DNA of 8,871 bases, taken from assembly GCA_023423835.1 (NCBI GenBank), contig JAFAEW010000084.1:1-8871 (forward strand), written 5' to 3'. The DNA comes from Bacteroidota bacterium (GTDB taxonomy: Bacteria > Bacteroidota > Bacteroidia > Chitinophagales > Chitinophagaceae). A program made the position numbers and the translations under genes. This document shows positions 1 through 7,772 of this stretch, piece by piece (the stretch's first letter is position 1; every line of letters begins with the position of its first letter). Below the pieces are notes generated by a model, which did not search any database, had not been told where the DNA came from, and was given only the letters and a program-made list of their open reading frames with translations.

Positions 1-1
1 G

Positions 2-1339
2 GATGTGGGCTGGGGCGGTATTTTGGCAGACGATATGGGCTTGGGAAAAACGTTGCAGGCACTGTCGTTCCTTTATTCTCTCAAAGAAAAGCAGGGGTCG
101 CTTAAAGCGCTCGTGGTTTGTCCCACTACCTTGCTGTTCAACTGGGAAAACGAGATCAGGAAATTTACTCCATCGCTCAGCCACGCAATTCATCACGGTC
201 CGGCCAGGTCAAAGATGATGATCAAAGACGCGGGTTTTGAGATCATTATAACCACTTATGGAACTTTAAGGAGCGACATAAAGGAATTTGTTGAAGTGGG
301 ATTTGATTATGTGATTCTCGATGAAAGCCAGGCTATAAAAAATCCTTCCAGTAAGGTGGCAAAAGCGGCAACGCTGTTAAAGGCAAAGAACAAACTTTGT
401 TTGAGTGGTACGCCCTTGCAAAACAATACCTTCGATATCTATTCACAGATGAATTTCTTAAATCCGGGGATGCTCGGAAGTATGGAATTTTTTAAGCAGG
501 AATTTGCCATCCCAATTGACAAACTCGGAGAAAAGGAACAGCGGGAGCATCTGCGGAAAATTCTATATCCGTTTATTTTGAGGCGAACAAAAGAACAGGT
601 TGCAAAGGATCTGCCCGAAAAACAGGAGATGATTCTCTATTGCGAAATGGAAAAAGAACAGCGCACAATTTATGATGCCTACCGCCTCGATTACCGCGAA
701 AAAATATTGGGAACGGTGGAAAGCCAGGGGATTCAAAAATCACAGTTTACGATTTTGCAGGGTTTAATGAAATTGCGGCAAATTTGCGATAGCCCTTCCA
801 TTTTGAAAGACGAAGATTATCCCAAAGTTTCTGTAAAACTGGAGGAAATTGCAAGGGAAATCGATGAAAACATCAGCGATCATAAGGCCTTGATCTTTTC
901 GCAGTTTCTGGGAATGCTGGCGCTGATAAAAGAAAGGCTGGAAGAACTGGGAATCGACTATGAATATTTCGATGGCAGCACTTCAATCCATGAACGCGAA
1001 CGGGCCATTATGCGCTTTCAGTCAGATGAAAATTGCCGGGTTTTTCTCATCTCTTTAAAAGCAGGGGGTGTAGGTTTAAATCTCACTGCAGCCGATTATG
1101 TGTATATCATGGATCCGTGGTGGAACCCGGCGGTTGAACAACAGGCGATCGACCGGACGCATCGTATTGGTCAGGATAAAAATATTTTTGCCTACCGCAT
1201 GATCTGCCGCGATACGGTTGAAGATAAAATTGTTGCTTTGCAGGAAAAGAAGAAATTACTGGCTGCAGATCTTATCACCGATGAGAGCGGCTTTGTAAAA
1301 TCACTCACCCGGGAAGATATCGAATATCTTTTCAGCTAA
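2..1339 (+). CDS. SNF2-family DEAD/H-box helicase, C-terminal part (5' truncated by window)
   Basis: This is the ATPase core of a SNF2/Rad54-like DNA translocase. Such proteins use ATP to move along duplex DNA and remodel protein-DNA complexes. The reading frame is open at the window edge, so the true start lies upstream. Counting from the GTG at 5, the Walker A motif DDMGLGKT is at residues 9-16, the Walker B-type DESQ box at 106-109 and motif III SGTPLQNN at 134-141. RRTKEQ follows at 193-198. The second RecA-like lobe has FDGSTS (322-327), KAGGVGLNL (352-360) and the motif VI region DRTHRIGQ (383-390). The C-terminus is complete. Bacterial members are often much longer and may carry an N-terminal SWIM zinc finger or SNF2-associated region; none of that part is visible. 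The next gene starts 12 bp downstream, which suggests co-transcription. The family is certain; the exact role is not. Confidence 0.95.
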   Translation, partial: DVGWGGILADDMGLGKTLQALSFLYSLKEKQGSLKALVVCPTTLLFNWENEIRKFTPSLSHAIHHGPARSKMMIKDAGFEIIITTYGTLRSDIKEFVEVGFDYVILDESQAIKNPSSKVAKAATLLKAKNKLCLSGTPLQNNTFDIYSQMNFLNPGMLGSMEFFKQEFAIPIDKLGEKEQREHLRKILYPFILRRTKEQVAKDLPEKQEMILYCEMEKEQRTIYDAYRLDYREKILGTVESQGIQKSQFTILQGLMKLRQICDSPSILKDEDYPKVSVKLEEIAREIDENISDHKALIFSQFLGMLALIKERLEELGIDYEYFDGSTSIHERERAIMRFQSDENCRVFLISLKAGGVGLNLTAADYVYIMDPWWNPAVEQQAIDRTHRIGQDKNIFAYRMICRDTVEDKIVALQEKKKLLAADLITDESGFVKSLTREDIEYLFS

Positions 1340-1351
1340 ATCAATTTGCCG

Positions 1352-2293
1352 ATGGTCACCTTCAATTCCAGATCTGTACAGAGGCCCAAACAAGGCATAG
1401 GCAAAATTGATGTGGCTGTCAATGATTACGGCTCGGCCAGGGACCTGATATCCATCTTGTCTGTACATCCGCATGTCGATCATATTTATTTTCCGGATGA
1501 TTCACTTACTACAGATGATTATACCACCCTCACCGGAAAATGTTTCCCTCTTGAACGGACACAGTTTTTGTCAGATCTGAATGATGGAAAAGCATGGCTG
1601 TTGTTTCTATCCAAAAAGGATGAACAACTACAGTTCAAATTAAATAAAAACGTTTCCTGTATTGATCTTTCGGCTTCGCTTTCAGAAAATGAAATGATCA
1701 TTCCTGAAGGAAATCTGAAAAATGTTGACCGCTTCACGCAATTTACGCTTCCGGGACCTGTAGCTACCGCCATTGTTTTGGCGCTGCTGCCATTTACAAG
1801 GCATTCGGCATTCTATCCTGTTTCTGTTACTGCCATCACGCCTTCCGGGATGGGTTCAAACGTAGGTGGGCAATCAGACGAGGAAATTATGGAGGAAGTG
1901 CGGCGATATTTCAAAGAACATTATTCTATTTCCATACAATTGGATTTCGACCGCTGGTCATCGAAAATTGAAAGAGGCATTTTTATCAGCAGCTCATTTT
2001 ACTGTCCGCTCGCTATGGAAGAACTCAAAACGCTGTATAACGATTATTTCAACTTACATCCGTTTGTTCAAATCAGTGAAGATCCTATCTTCTTGCAGCA
2101 GGTGGCCGGAACGAACCAATGTCTTATCCATTTTGAAAAGGCCGGCGTAAAACTGATTGTTCATTCAGCAATAGACGAGCAACTCAAAGGATCGGCCGGG
2201 CTTGCGGTTCAGCTGATGAACGTTCTGTTTGAGTGGGATGAAACGGCCGGACTCGAATCATTTTCACCATTCATTTTGAACAAAAAGATCTAA
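1352..2293 (+). CDS. ArgC/Asd-like protein lacking catalytic residues (probable pseudoenzyme)
   Basis: The C-terminal half reads as an N-acetyl-gamma-glutamyl-phosphate reductase (ArgC) dimerisation/catalytic domain. Numbering from this ATG, ERGIF (207-211), GTNQCLIHFEKAG (253-265), LKGSAGLAVQ (278-287) and DETAGL (296-301) match typical ArgC positions. The usual active-site motif NPGC(Y/F)AT is here LPGPVAT (133-139), so the nucleophilic cysteine is proline (residue 136). The His-containing H-x-H-x-x-E-I segment is replaced by GGQSDEEI (172-179), with about 20 residues missing before it. The N-terminal glycine-rich dinucleotide loop GxxGYTG is also eroded to NDYGSARD. Length (313 aa) is close to true ArgC. 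The frame is open and the fold signature is well kept, so this looks like a maintained protein rather than a decaying pseudogene. A TTG at 1346 is a possible alternative start. It lies between the SNF2 gene and recR, not among arginine genes. Homology is strong; function is unknown. The comparison rests on ArgC sequences recalled from memory. Confidence 0.8.
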   Translation: MVTFNSRSVQRPKQGIGKIDVAVNDYGSARDLISILSVHPHVDHIYFPDDSLTTDDYTTLTGKCFPLERTQFLSDLNDGKAWLLFLSKKDEQLQFKLNKNVSCIDLSASLSENEMIIPEGNLKNVDRFTQFTLPGPVATAIVLALLPFTRHSAFYPVSVTAITPSGMGSNVGGQSDEEIMEEVRRYFKEHYSISIQLDFDRWSSKIERGIFISSSFYCPLAMEELKTLYNDYFNLHPFVQISEDPIFLQQVAGTNQCLIHFEKAGVKLIVHSAIDEQLKGSAGLAVQLMNVLFEWDETAGLESFSPFILNKKI

Positions 2294-2312
2294 TTAGAAC
2301 TAATTTTGCCCG

Positions 2313-2927
2313 ATGCAATTACCTTCTTCCTTACTTGAAAATGCCGTAAACGCTTTTGCGAAGCTTCCGGGAATCGGTAAAAAAACCGCCCTGCGGCTGG
2401 TGCTGCATTTGCTTAGGGAAGATCCGGAGCAGGTAGAACAATTCAGTGAAACGATTTCGAGGTTGAGGAAGGAAACGCGGTTTTGTCAACGTTGTTTCAA
2501 CCTTAGTGATGGCAATATCTGTTCGGTTTGTTCAAATTCAATGCGCAATCAAAGAATGATCTGCGTGGTTGAAAACATCCGTGATCTTATTGCCATTGAA
2601 AGTACGCAGCAGTTTAATGGCACTTATCACGTGTTGGGAGGAATTATTTCTCCGCTTGATGGGGTAGGTCCTGATAATCTCCATATTGAGCCGTTGATCA
2701 AACGCATTCTGAAAGAAGAAACCGAAGAAATTATTTTTGCCATCAGTCCGAATATTCAGGGTGATACAACCATCTACTATATTCAAAAAAAGCTGGAAGG
2801 CATTCAGTGTAAGGTTACCACCATTGCAAGAGGCATTTCCTTCGGTGGTGATCTGGAGTATGCCGATGAAATGACACTGGCAAGAAGCATGGCAAACCGC
2901 CTTCCGGTTCAGCAATACATCAAATAG
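2313..2927 (+). CDS. recR: Recombination mediator protein RecR
   Basis: RecR forms a ring-shaped DNA clamp. With RecO (and RecF) it loads RecA onto SSB-coated single-stranded DNA during gap repair. The 204-residue length is typical. The helix-hairpin-helix motif LPGIGKKTA is at residues 18-26. A four-cysteine zinc finger uses C58, C61, C70 and C73. The Toprim domain begins at about residue 81, with the acidic residue in CVVEN (E87). It continues through GGIISPLDGVGP, the segment SPNIQGDTT, and the C-terminal ARGISFGGDLEYADE region, which matches the family's conserved end. ATG 2313 sits 19 bp after the preceding stop, and the helix-hairpin-helix follows at the expected distance. It is probably the last gene of the unit with the SNF2 and ArgC-like genes, because a new promoter appears about 40 bp downstream. 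I see no convincing terminator after it. Confidence 0.97.
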   Translation: MQLPSSLLENAVNAFAKLPGIGKKTALRLVLHLLREDPEQVEQFSETISRLRKETRFCQRCFNLSDGNICSVCSNSMRNQRMICVVENIRDLIAIESTQQFNGTYHVLGGIISPLDGVGPDNLHIEPLIKRILKEETEEIIFAISPNIQGDTTIYYIQKKLEGIQCKVTTIARGISFGGDLEYADEMTLARSMANRLPVQQYIK

Positions 2928-2966
2928 CTGAGTAACAACTTCTCCTTCTAAAGTTTACAGATCCTT

Positions 2967-2998
2967 TTTGTTCAAAACCAAATTCTGAATTAACTTCG
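2967..2998 (+). promoter_or_regulatory. Bacteroidota-type promoter for the metH genes
   Basis: A -33 TTTG (2967-2970) is followed, after exactly 20 bp, by TAACTTCG (2991-2998). The second element matches the Bacteroidota -7 consensus TAnnTTTG at all but one position, and the spacing is the usual one. Transcription would begin near 3003-3008 and leave a leader of about 100 nt before the metH start at 3108. No other promoter-like pair was seen in this intergenic region. Confidence 0.6.
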
Positions 2999-3007
2999 CG
3001 GCTCTAT

Positions 3008-3107
3008 CAGGCAGATTTGTTTATTGTTCGGCCTGTATAACTGAACTAATAAACGTCCTGAAACTTCAATTTGTTTCCCGCGTTTATGGTTCATCAACCA
3101 GGGAAAT
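3008..3107 (+). promoter_or_regulatory. Possibly structured 5' leader of metH
   Basis: This is most of the 180-bp gap between recR and metH. Two potential stems are visible. CAGGC (3008-3012) pairs with GCCTG (3031-3035) around an 18-nt loop. Next to the start codon, TTTCCC (3074-3079) pairs with GGGAAA (3101-3106), enclosing TGGTT (3087-3091) / AACCA (3096-3100) with a CATC loop and a 7-nt one-sided bulge. The second stem ends one base before the metH ATG, so folding could affect initiation. I found no SAM-I, SAM-II, SAH or cobalamin-riboswitch core that I recognise. That the leader regulates metH is inference; the pairings themselves can be read from the sequence. Confidence 0.35.
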
Positions 3108-4166
3108 ATGTTACCAACTACATCTTCAAACCAGGCTATTACATCAGCGCTCGAAAATCGCATTCTCATTATTGATGGTGCAATGGGCACGATGATTCAA
3201 CGACAGAAACTGCAGGAGGCAGATTACCGTGGAGAAAGGTTTAAAGACTGGCCGCAGGATGTGAAGGGCAATAATGATCTTCTTTGTCTCACCAATCCTG
3301 CCATCATAAAAAACATCCACAAGGAATATTTAGATGCCGGCGCCGACATTCTCGAAACAAACACGTTTAACTCACAAAAAGTGTCATTGGCTGATTACGG
3401 AATGCAGGACCTTGCCTATGAAATAAACATTGCCGCTGCGCAGATTGCGAGACAGGCGATCGAAGAATGGAAGCAGGAAAACCCGGGTCGCTCATCAGAG
3501 CCGAAGTGGGTAGCCGGGGCCATCGGTCCGATGAATAAAACCTTATCGCTTTCTCCCGACGTGAATAATCCCGGTTTCAGATCTGTGACTTTCGATGAAG
3601 TGGCTGACGCCTATTACGAACAAATCAGCGGGTTGTGGAAAGGAGGCGTTGATCTGTTTCTGATTGAAACCATTTTCGACACCCTCAATGCGAAGGCAGC
3701 GATATTTGCCATCCGGAAAATACAGAGAGAACAGCCGGAAACAAAGAAGATTCCTGTTATGATCAGCGGCACCATCACCGATGCAAGCGGTCGTACTTTA
3801 AGCGGTCAAACCCTTGAAGCGTTTTGCATTTCCGTTTCACATGCAAGGCCGTTGAGTATTGGATTAAACTGTGCCCTGGGTGCAGCGGAAATGCGCAGCC
3901 ATATTGAAGAACTGAGCGCTATTGCGGGATGTTTTGTTTCTGCCTATCCCAATGCAGGATTGCCAAATGCAATGGGTGAATATGACGAACAGCCGGAGGA
4001 AACCTCTGACTTTATTGCCGACTGGGCAAGGTCCGGATTTGTGAATATGGTAGGAGGCTGCTGCGGTACTACGCCGGAGCACATCAGGCTGATAGCCGAA
4101 AAAGTGAAACAGTTCCCACCCAGAAAACCGAGGCGGGAAAAGCCGGAAACGGATACCGGTGGATGA
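3108..4166 (+). CDS. metH: Homocysteine-binding half of split methionine synthase (MetH N-terminal module)
   Basis: This is a homocysteine S-methyltransferase domain, equivalent to the first module of cobalamin-dependent methionine synthase. It binds and activates homocysteine through zinc for methylation by methylcobalamin carried on the partner protein. The signature RILIIDGAMGTMIQ lies at residues 18-31. ADYRGERF (38-45) and LETNTFNS (82-89) follow. The three zinc-binding cysteines are C255 (in GLNCALG) and C318/C319 (in GGCCGTTPEH). The 352-residue length fits a stand-alone module. The protein ends in a short basic/acidic tail. The gene is followed after 21 bp by the rest of MetH in the same reading frame, with only one TGA between them. 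Because the remaining modules are encoded next door, it most likely works with that protein rather than as an independent enzyme of the MmuM or betaine-homocysteine methyltransferase type. Confidence 0.92.
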   Translation: MLPTTSSNQAITSALENRILIIDGAMGTMIQRQKLQEADYRGERFKDWPQDVKGNNDLLCLTNPAIIKNIHKEYLDAGADILETNTFNSQKVSLADYGMQDLAYEINIAAAQIARQAIEEWKQENPGRSSEPKWVAGAIGPMNKTLSLSPDVNNPGFRSVTFDEVADAYYEQISGLWKGGVDLFLIETIFDTLNAKAAIFAIRKIQREQPETKKIPVMISGTITDASGRTLSGQTLEAFCISVSHARPLSIGLNCALGAAEMRSHIEELSAIAGCFVSAYPNAGLPNAMGEYDEQPEETSDFIADWARSGFVNMVGGCCGTTPEHIRLIAEKVKQFPPRKPRREKPETDTGG

Positions 4167-4187
4167 TTAATAAAAAATATTAGAGAA

Positions 4188-6908
4188 ATGAAGGATATCA
4201 GCGTAAAATCTTATTTGAAACTCAGTGGACTCGAACCACTCATCGTGCGGCCGGAATCGAACTTCATCAATGTAGGTGAGAGGACGAATGTGACGGGTTC
4301 AAAAAAGTTTGCAAGGCTGATTCGGGAAAATAAATTCGAAGAAGCTGTGAGTGTGGCATTGCAACAGGTTGAAAATGGCGCACAGATTCTCGACGTAAAT
4401 ATGGATGATGCCCTGCTCGACGGAGAAAAAGCAATGACAACCTTTTTATTGTTATTGCAGTCTGATCCGGCAGTTGCAAAGATTCCGGTAATGATCGATT
4501 CTTCAAAATTTTCGATCATTGAGGCGGGACTGAAATGTGTTCAGGGAAAATGTATTGTGAACTCAATTTCGCTCAAGGAGGGCGAAGAGAAATTTGTGGA
4601 GCAGGCCCTCATTTGTCAGAGCTATGGCGCAGCGGTAGTGGTAATGGCTTTTGATGAAAACGGTCAGGCCGATAACCTTGAGAAAAGGCTTTCAATCTGC
4701 GAACGCGCCTACGAAATTCTCACCAGCCGGGTAGGATTTGATCCGCAGGATATCATTTTTGATCCAAATATTTTTGCGATCGCTACGGGAATAGAAGCGC
4801 ATAATAATTATGCGGTAGAATTCATTGAAGCAACCCGCATTATCAAGCAAAAAATGCCACTTGTAAAAGTGAGCGGCGGTGTGAGTAATGTGTCATTCTC
4901 ATTTCGGGGCAATGAAACCGTACGCGAAGCAATGCATGCGGTTTTTCTTTACCATGCGATAGCAGCAGGAATGGATATGGGTATCGTCAACGCGGGACAA
5001 CTCGCCGTTTACAATGAGATTGATCCGGAATTGAAGGAGTTGTGTGAAGATGTTATTCTAAACCGAAACAATACCAACAATGAGGCAACGGAAAGGCTGA
5101 CCAGCTTTGCCGAAACGATTAAAACAAAAGGAAAGGAAATAAAAAAAGATCTCGCGTGGAGAAACACCGCTGTGGAGGAAAGATTGAAACATGCGCTGGT
5201 AAACGGGATCACCGATTTCATCGACCAAGACACCGAAGAGGCGAGGCTGAAGTATGCAAAACCACTGGAAGTGATTGAAGGTCCGTTGATGGATGGAATG
5301 AATGTAGTAGGTGATTTGTTTGGATCGGGAAAAATGTTTCTTCCGCAGGTCGTTAAAAGTGCCAGGGTGATGAAAAAATCGGTTGCGATCTTAACCCCTT
5401 ATATTGAACAGGAAAAGCTTGAAAGAAGGAAAGCAGCTACCACTTCCTCGGTGCAAGATGAGGAGGGTTCTCCGAAAATACTTCTGGCAACCGTGAAGGG
5501 CGATGTGCATGACATCGGTAAAAATATAGTAGGAGTGGTATTGGGTTGCAACGGATATGAAGTAATTGATCTTGGTGTAATGGTGCCCGCCGATAAGATT
5601 CTCGATACTGCAATCAAAGAGCAGGTGGCTATGATAGGATTAAGCGGTCTTATAACGCCCAGCCTCGATGAAATGGTACATGTGGCCAGGGAAATGAAAA
5701 GAAGGCAATTTAAAATGCCGCTTTTAATTGGCGGAGCAACAACTTCAAGAATACATACCGCCGTCCGCATTGCGCCGGAATATGACGAAGGTGTTGTACA
5801 TGTTTTAGATGCATCGAGAAGCGTTACGGTGGCAGGAACATTATTAAATGATGGTTCCAGACCTGCGTTTCTAAAAGATTTGGAAAAGGAATACGATCAA
5901 CTGAAGATCGACTTTTCAAAAAAGCAGTCGATCAAAAAATATATTTCTTTCGCCGATGCCCGGAAAAATGCGGTGGATATTGATTGGGAAAATTATACGC
6001 CGCCAGTTCCTTCTTTCACAGGAACAAAAGTTTTCAAAAATGTTGACCTTTCCGAAATACGGAAATATATCGATTGGTCGCCTTTTTTCATCGCCTGGGA
6101 AATGGGAGGAAGGTTTCCGCAATTACTAAATGATGCTGTGATAGGCAAAGAGGCAACAAAACTGTATAACGACGCCAATAAATTACTCGATCAGATTATT
6201 GAAGAAAACTGGCTGAGTGCGCATGGCGTTATAGGTTTCTGGAAGGCCGCGAAGACCGGCACAGATTCGATTGATTTAATTTCCGAAGATAAAAACCGGT
6301 TGCGGTTGCAATTTTTGCGGCAGCAGATCAAAAAAGCACCCGGACAACCGAACCTCTCCCTTGCTGATTTTGTAAAGCCGGGAAATCCGGAGGACGAACC
6401 TGATGATTATGTGGGCGCTTTTGCCGTAACGATTAAAGGTATAGAATCCCACCTCGAAAGATTTTTGAAGGAGAATGACGATTACACTAAAATTATATTA
6501 CAGGCATTATCTGACCGGCTGGTGGAATCCTTTGCAGAAATGTTGCACGAACAAGTGAGAAAAGATTTTTGGGGATATGCAAAGGACGAACAGTTAAGCC
6601 ATGAAGATATGATCAAGGAGAAATACCGCGGAATACGACCGGCTCCCGGCTATCCGGCCTGTCCCGATCATACTGAAAAATATAAGCTTTTTGAGTTGCT
6701 GGATGTAACCGCAAATACCGGAATCCAGCTTACGGATTCGTTGGCAATGTATCCGGCATCGAGTGTTTGCGGATGGTATTTCAGTCATCCGAAAAGCCAG
6801 TATTTCGGAATCGGAAAAATTATGAAAGATCAGCTTGAGGATTATGCCCGGCGTAAAAACTGGTCGATAGAAGAAGCCGAAAAATGGCTTCGTCCCCAAT
6901 TGCAATAA
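4188..6908 (+). CDS. metH: Methionine synthase, folate/cobalamin/AdoMet-activation modules (split MetH)
   Basis: This protein carries the last three modules of cobalamin-dependent methionine synthase. It moves a methyl group from 5-methyltetrahydrofolate to cobalamin and then to homocysteine held by the preceding protein. The pterin-binding domain spans roughly residues 15-300 (NVGERTNVTGS at 28-38, GGVSNVSFSFRGN at 230-242). The helical cobalamin cap is at about 325-415. The Rossmann-type B12 domain (about 428-560) has DVHDIG at 439-444, where H441 is the lower axial cobalt ligand and D439 its partner; S486 in GLSGLIT matches the ligand-triad serine. The reactivation domain (about 580-906) binds AdoMet. 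D629 in IDWSPF and R817/Y822 in RPAPGYP correspond to the known AdoMet contacts. The final SVCGWYFSHP...YFGIGKI region is intact, so reductive reactivation should be possible. The 906-residue length fits MetH without its homocysteine domain. It is co-transcribed with the first half. Confidence 0.96.
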   Translation: MKDISVKSYLKLSGLEPLIVRPESNFINVGERTNVTGSKKFARLIRENKFEEAVSVALQQVENGAQILDVNMDDALLDGEKAMTTFLLLLQSDPAVAKIPVMIDSSKFSIIEAGLKCVQGKCIVNSISLKEGEEKFVEQALICQSYGAAVVVMAFDENGQADNLEKRLSICERAYEILTSRVGFDPQDIIFDPNIFAIATGIEAHNNYAVEFIEATRIIKQKMPLVKVSGGVSNVSFSFRGNETVREAMHAVFLYHAIAAGMDMGIVNAGQLAVYNEIDPELKELCEDVILNRNNTNNEATERLTSFAETIKTKGKEIKKDLAWRNTAVEERLKHALVNGITDFIDQDTEEARLKYAKPLEVIEGPLMDGMNVVGDLFGSGKMFLPQVVKSARVMKKSVAILTPYIEQEKLERRKAATTSSVQDEEGSPKILLATVKGDVHDIGKNIVGVVLGCNGYEVIDLGVMVPADKILDTAIKEQVAMIGLSGLITPSLDEMVHVAREMKRRQFKMPLLIGGATTSRIHTAVRIAPEYDEGVVHVLDASRSVTVAGTLLNDGSRPAFLKDLEKEYDQLKIDFSKKQSIKKYISFADARKNAVDIDWENYTPPVPSFTGTKVFKNVDLSEIRKYIDWSPFFIAWEMGGRFPQLLNDAVIGKEATKLYNDANKLLDQIIEENWLSAHGVIGFWKAAKTGTDSIDLISEDKNRLRLQFLRQQIKKAPGQPNLSLADFVKPGNPEDEPDDYVGAFAVTIKGIESHLERFLKENDDYTKIILQALSDRLVESFAEMLHEQVRKDFWGYAKDEQLSHEDMIKEKYRGIRPAPGYPACPDHTEKYKLFELLDVTANTGIQLTDSLAMYPASSVCGWYFSHPKSQYFGIGKIMKDQLEDYARRKNWSIEEAEKWLRPQLQ

Positions 6909-6915
6909 ACCGTTT

Positions 6916-7728
6916 TTATCCGTGTAAAACCATCAGCGGAACATGGCTGTGAAAAGCAAGTTGCTTCGTATGGTTCTGTTTAAACAATCCTTCAAACCAT
7001 CCCATTCTTTTAGGAATGGTGATGATAAAATCAACCTTTTTTTCCAGGGCCGTGCGATTAATGGATTCTACAAAATCATTGTCAGAGATCGACACATATT
7101 CAGGATTATATTTATCGAAATAGGCGGGCTTTACATAAGCGGATTCCCTTTTTTCAGCTATATCTACCAAAATAAGATGCGCCTGCGTTTCCGCTAAAAA
7201 ATCATAAATGGTCGATGGAATATTTGATGCTTCAAGCTTGGAAAAATCGCAGGCGAGCATTATCTGGCCAAATCCCGAAAACTCAGCTCCGGGTGGCACG
7301 ATTATAACGGGAAACGTAGATTCGGCGGCAACATCAACTGCAAAACTTCCAATTAAACTTTCTTCCAGTTTTCCTCCGCCGGTTACGCCCATGACAATCA
7401 GATCAACATTTTTTTCTTTGCAAACTTCATTGATATTGGCAGTCAACATTCCAAAATCGCTGATCGTTTCAAATTGCAGATCGGTCTTTGCAAAGGAGAT
7501 GAGATCGTTTTTAAAGATCTCAAGATTGTATTTGCTGATTTTTTCCAGTTCTTCAACGCTTACAACATCCATCACAACGGTGAGATTGGCGTCACTAACG
7601 GGTGGCGGCTGATAAGCATTGTACAATATTATTTTTCTGCAATCCAGTTGAACAGCGAGTTGGATGGCAAACCTTCCTGCATTCTTTGCAGTTTCGGAAA
7701 AATCGGTCGGAACGAAAATCGTTTGCAT
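6916..7728 (-). CDS. Tandem-domain universal stress protein (UspA family)
   Basis: This is a cytoplasmic protein of 270 residues with two consecutive USP folds. Such proteins usually respond to starvation, redox or other stress, often through nucleotide binding. Domain 1 (about 1-145) begins IFVPTDFS, with the conserved aspartate D9. It has a full ATP-binding signature of the G-2x-G-9x-G-S type at G114, G117, G127 and S128, followed by the strand FPVIIVPP. Domain 2 (about 154-270) starts with the degenerate strand IMLACDFS. Its C-terminal loop (IPKRMGWFEGLF then HTKQLAFHSHVPLMVLH) lacks the glycine signature, so it probably does not bind ATP. This one-active, one-degenerate arrangement is common in Bacteroidota tandem USPs. 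The gene is convergent with metH (7 bp between stop codons) and divergent from the next gene. No function beyond the family can be assigned. Confidence 0.93.
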   Translation of the reverse strand: MQTIFVPTDFSETAKNAGRFAIQLAVQLDCRKIILYNAYQPPPVSDANLTVVMDVVSVEELEKISKYNLEIFKNDLISFAKTDLQFETISDFGMLTANINEVCKEKNVDLIVMGVTGGGKLEESLIGSFAVDVAAESTFPVIIVPPGAEFSGFGQIMLACDFSKLEASNIPSTIYDFLAETQAHLILVDIAEKRESAYVKPAYFDKYNPEYVSISDNDFVESINRTALEKKVDFIITIPKRMGWFEGLFKQNHTKQLAFHSHVPLMVLHG

Positions 7729-7742
7729 GCGGACTCTTTCTT

Positions 7743-7750
7743 CAAAAATA
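7743..7750 (-). promoter_or_regulatory. Possible -7 promoter element for the universal stress gene
   Basis: Read on the minus strand, this is TATTTTTG, an exact match to the Bacteroidota -7 consensus TAnnTTTG, 14 bp before the start codon. No TTTG or TTG sits about 20 bp upstream on that strand, and the resulting leader would be very short. The region is strongly AT-rich, so a chance match is possible. Confidence 0.3.
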
Positions 7751-7772
7751 AATTTTTGTGTTTGATTTTTTA

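Noticed and set aside
1346..1351. TTG at 1346 as the start of the ArgC-like gene
   Set aside because: An ATG lies two codons later in the same frame and is the simpler choice; the difference is only two residues.
2938..2955. Terminator after recR (AACTT/AAGTT stem)
   Set aside because: Only five AT-rich pairs around an 8-nt loop with no T-run after it; too weak to call.
3003..3107. A SAM-I, SAM-II, SAH or cobalamin riboswitch upstream of metH
   Set aside because: TCATCAACCAGGGA faintly recalls the start of a SAM-I element, but the coding start follows at once, and the rest of the conserved core and any B12 box are absent.
4164..4187. metH broken by a frameshift or decaying into a pseudogene
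   Set aside because: Both halves have all key residues (zinc cysteines, cobalamin histidine, AdoMet contacts), the second has its own A-rich leader and ATG, and split MetH is a known arrangement.
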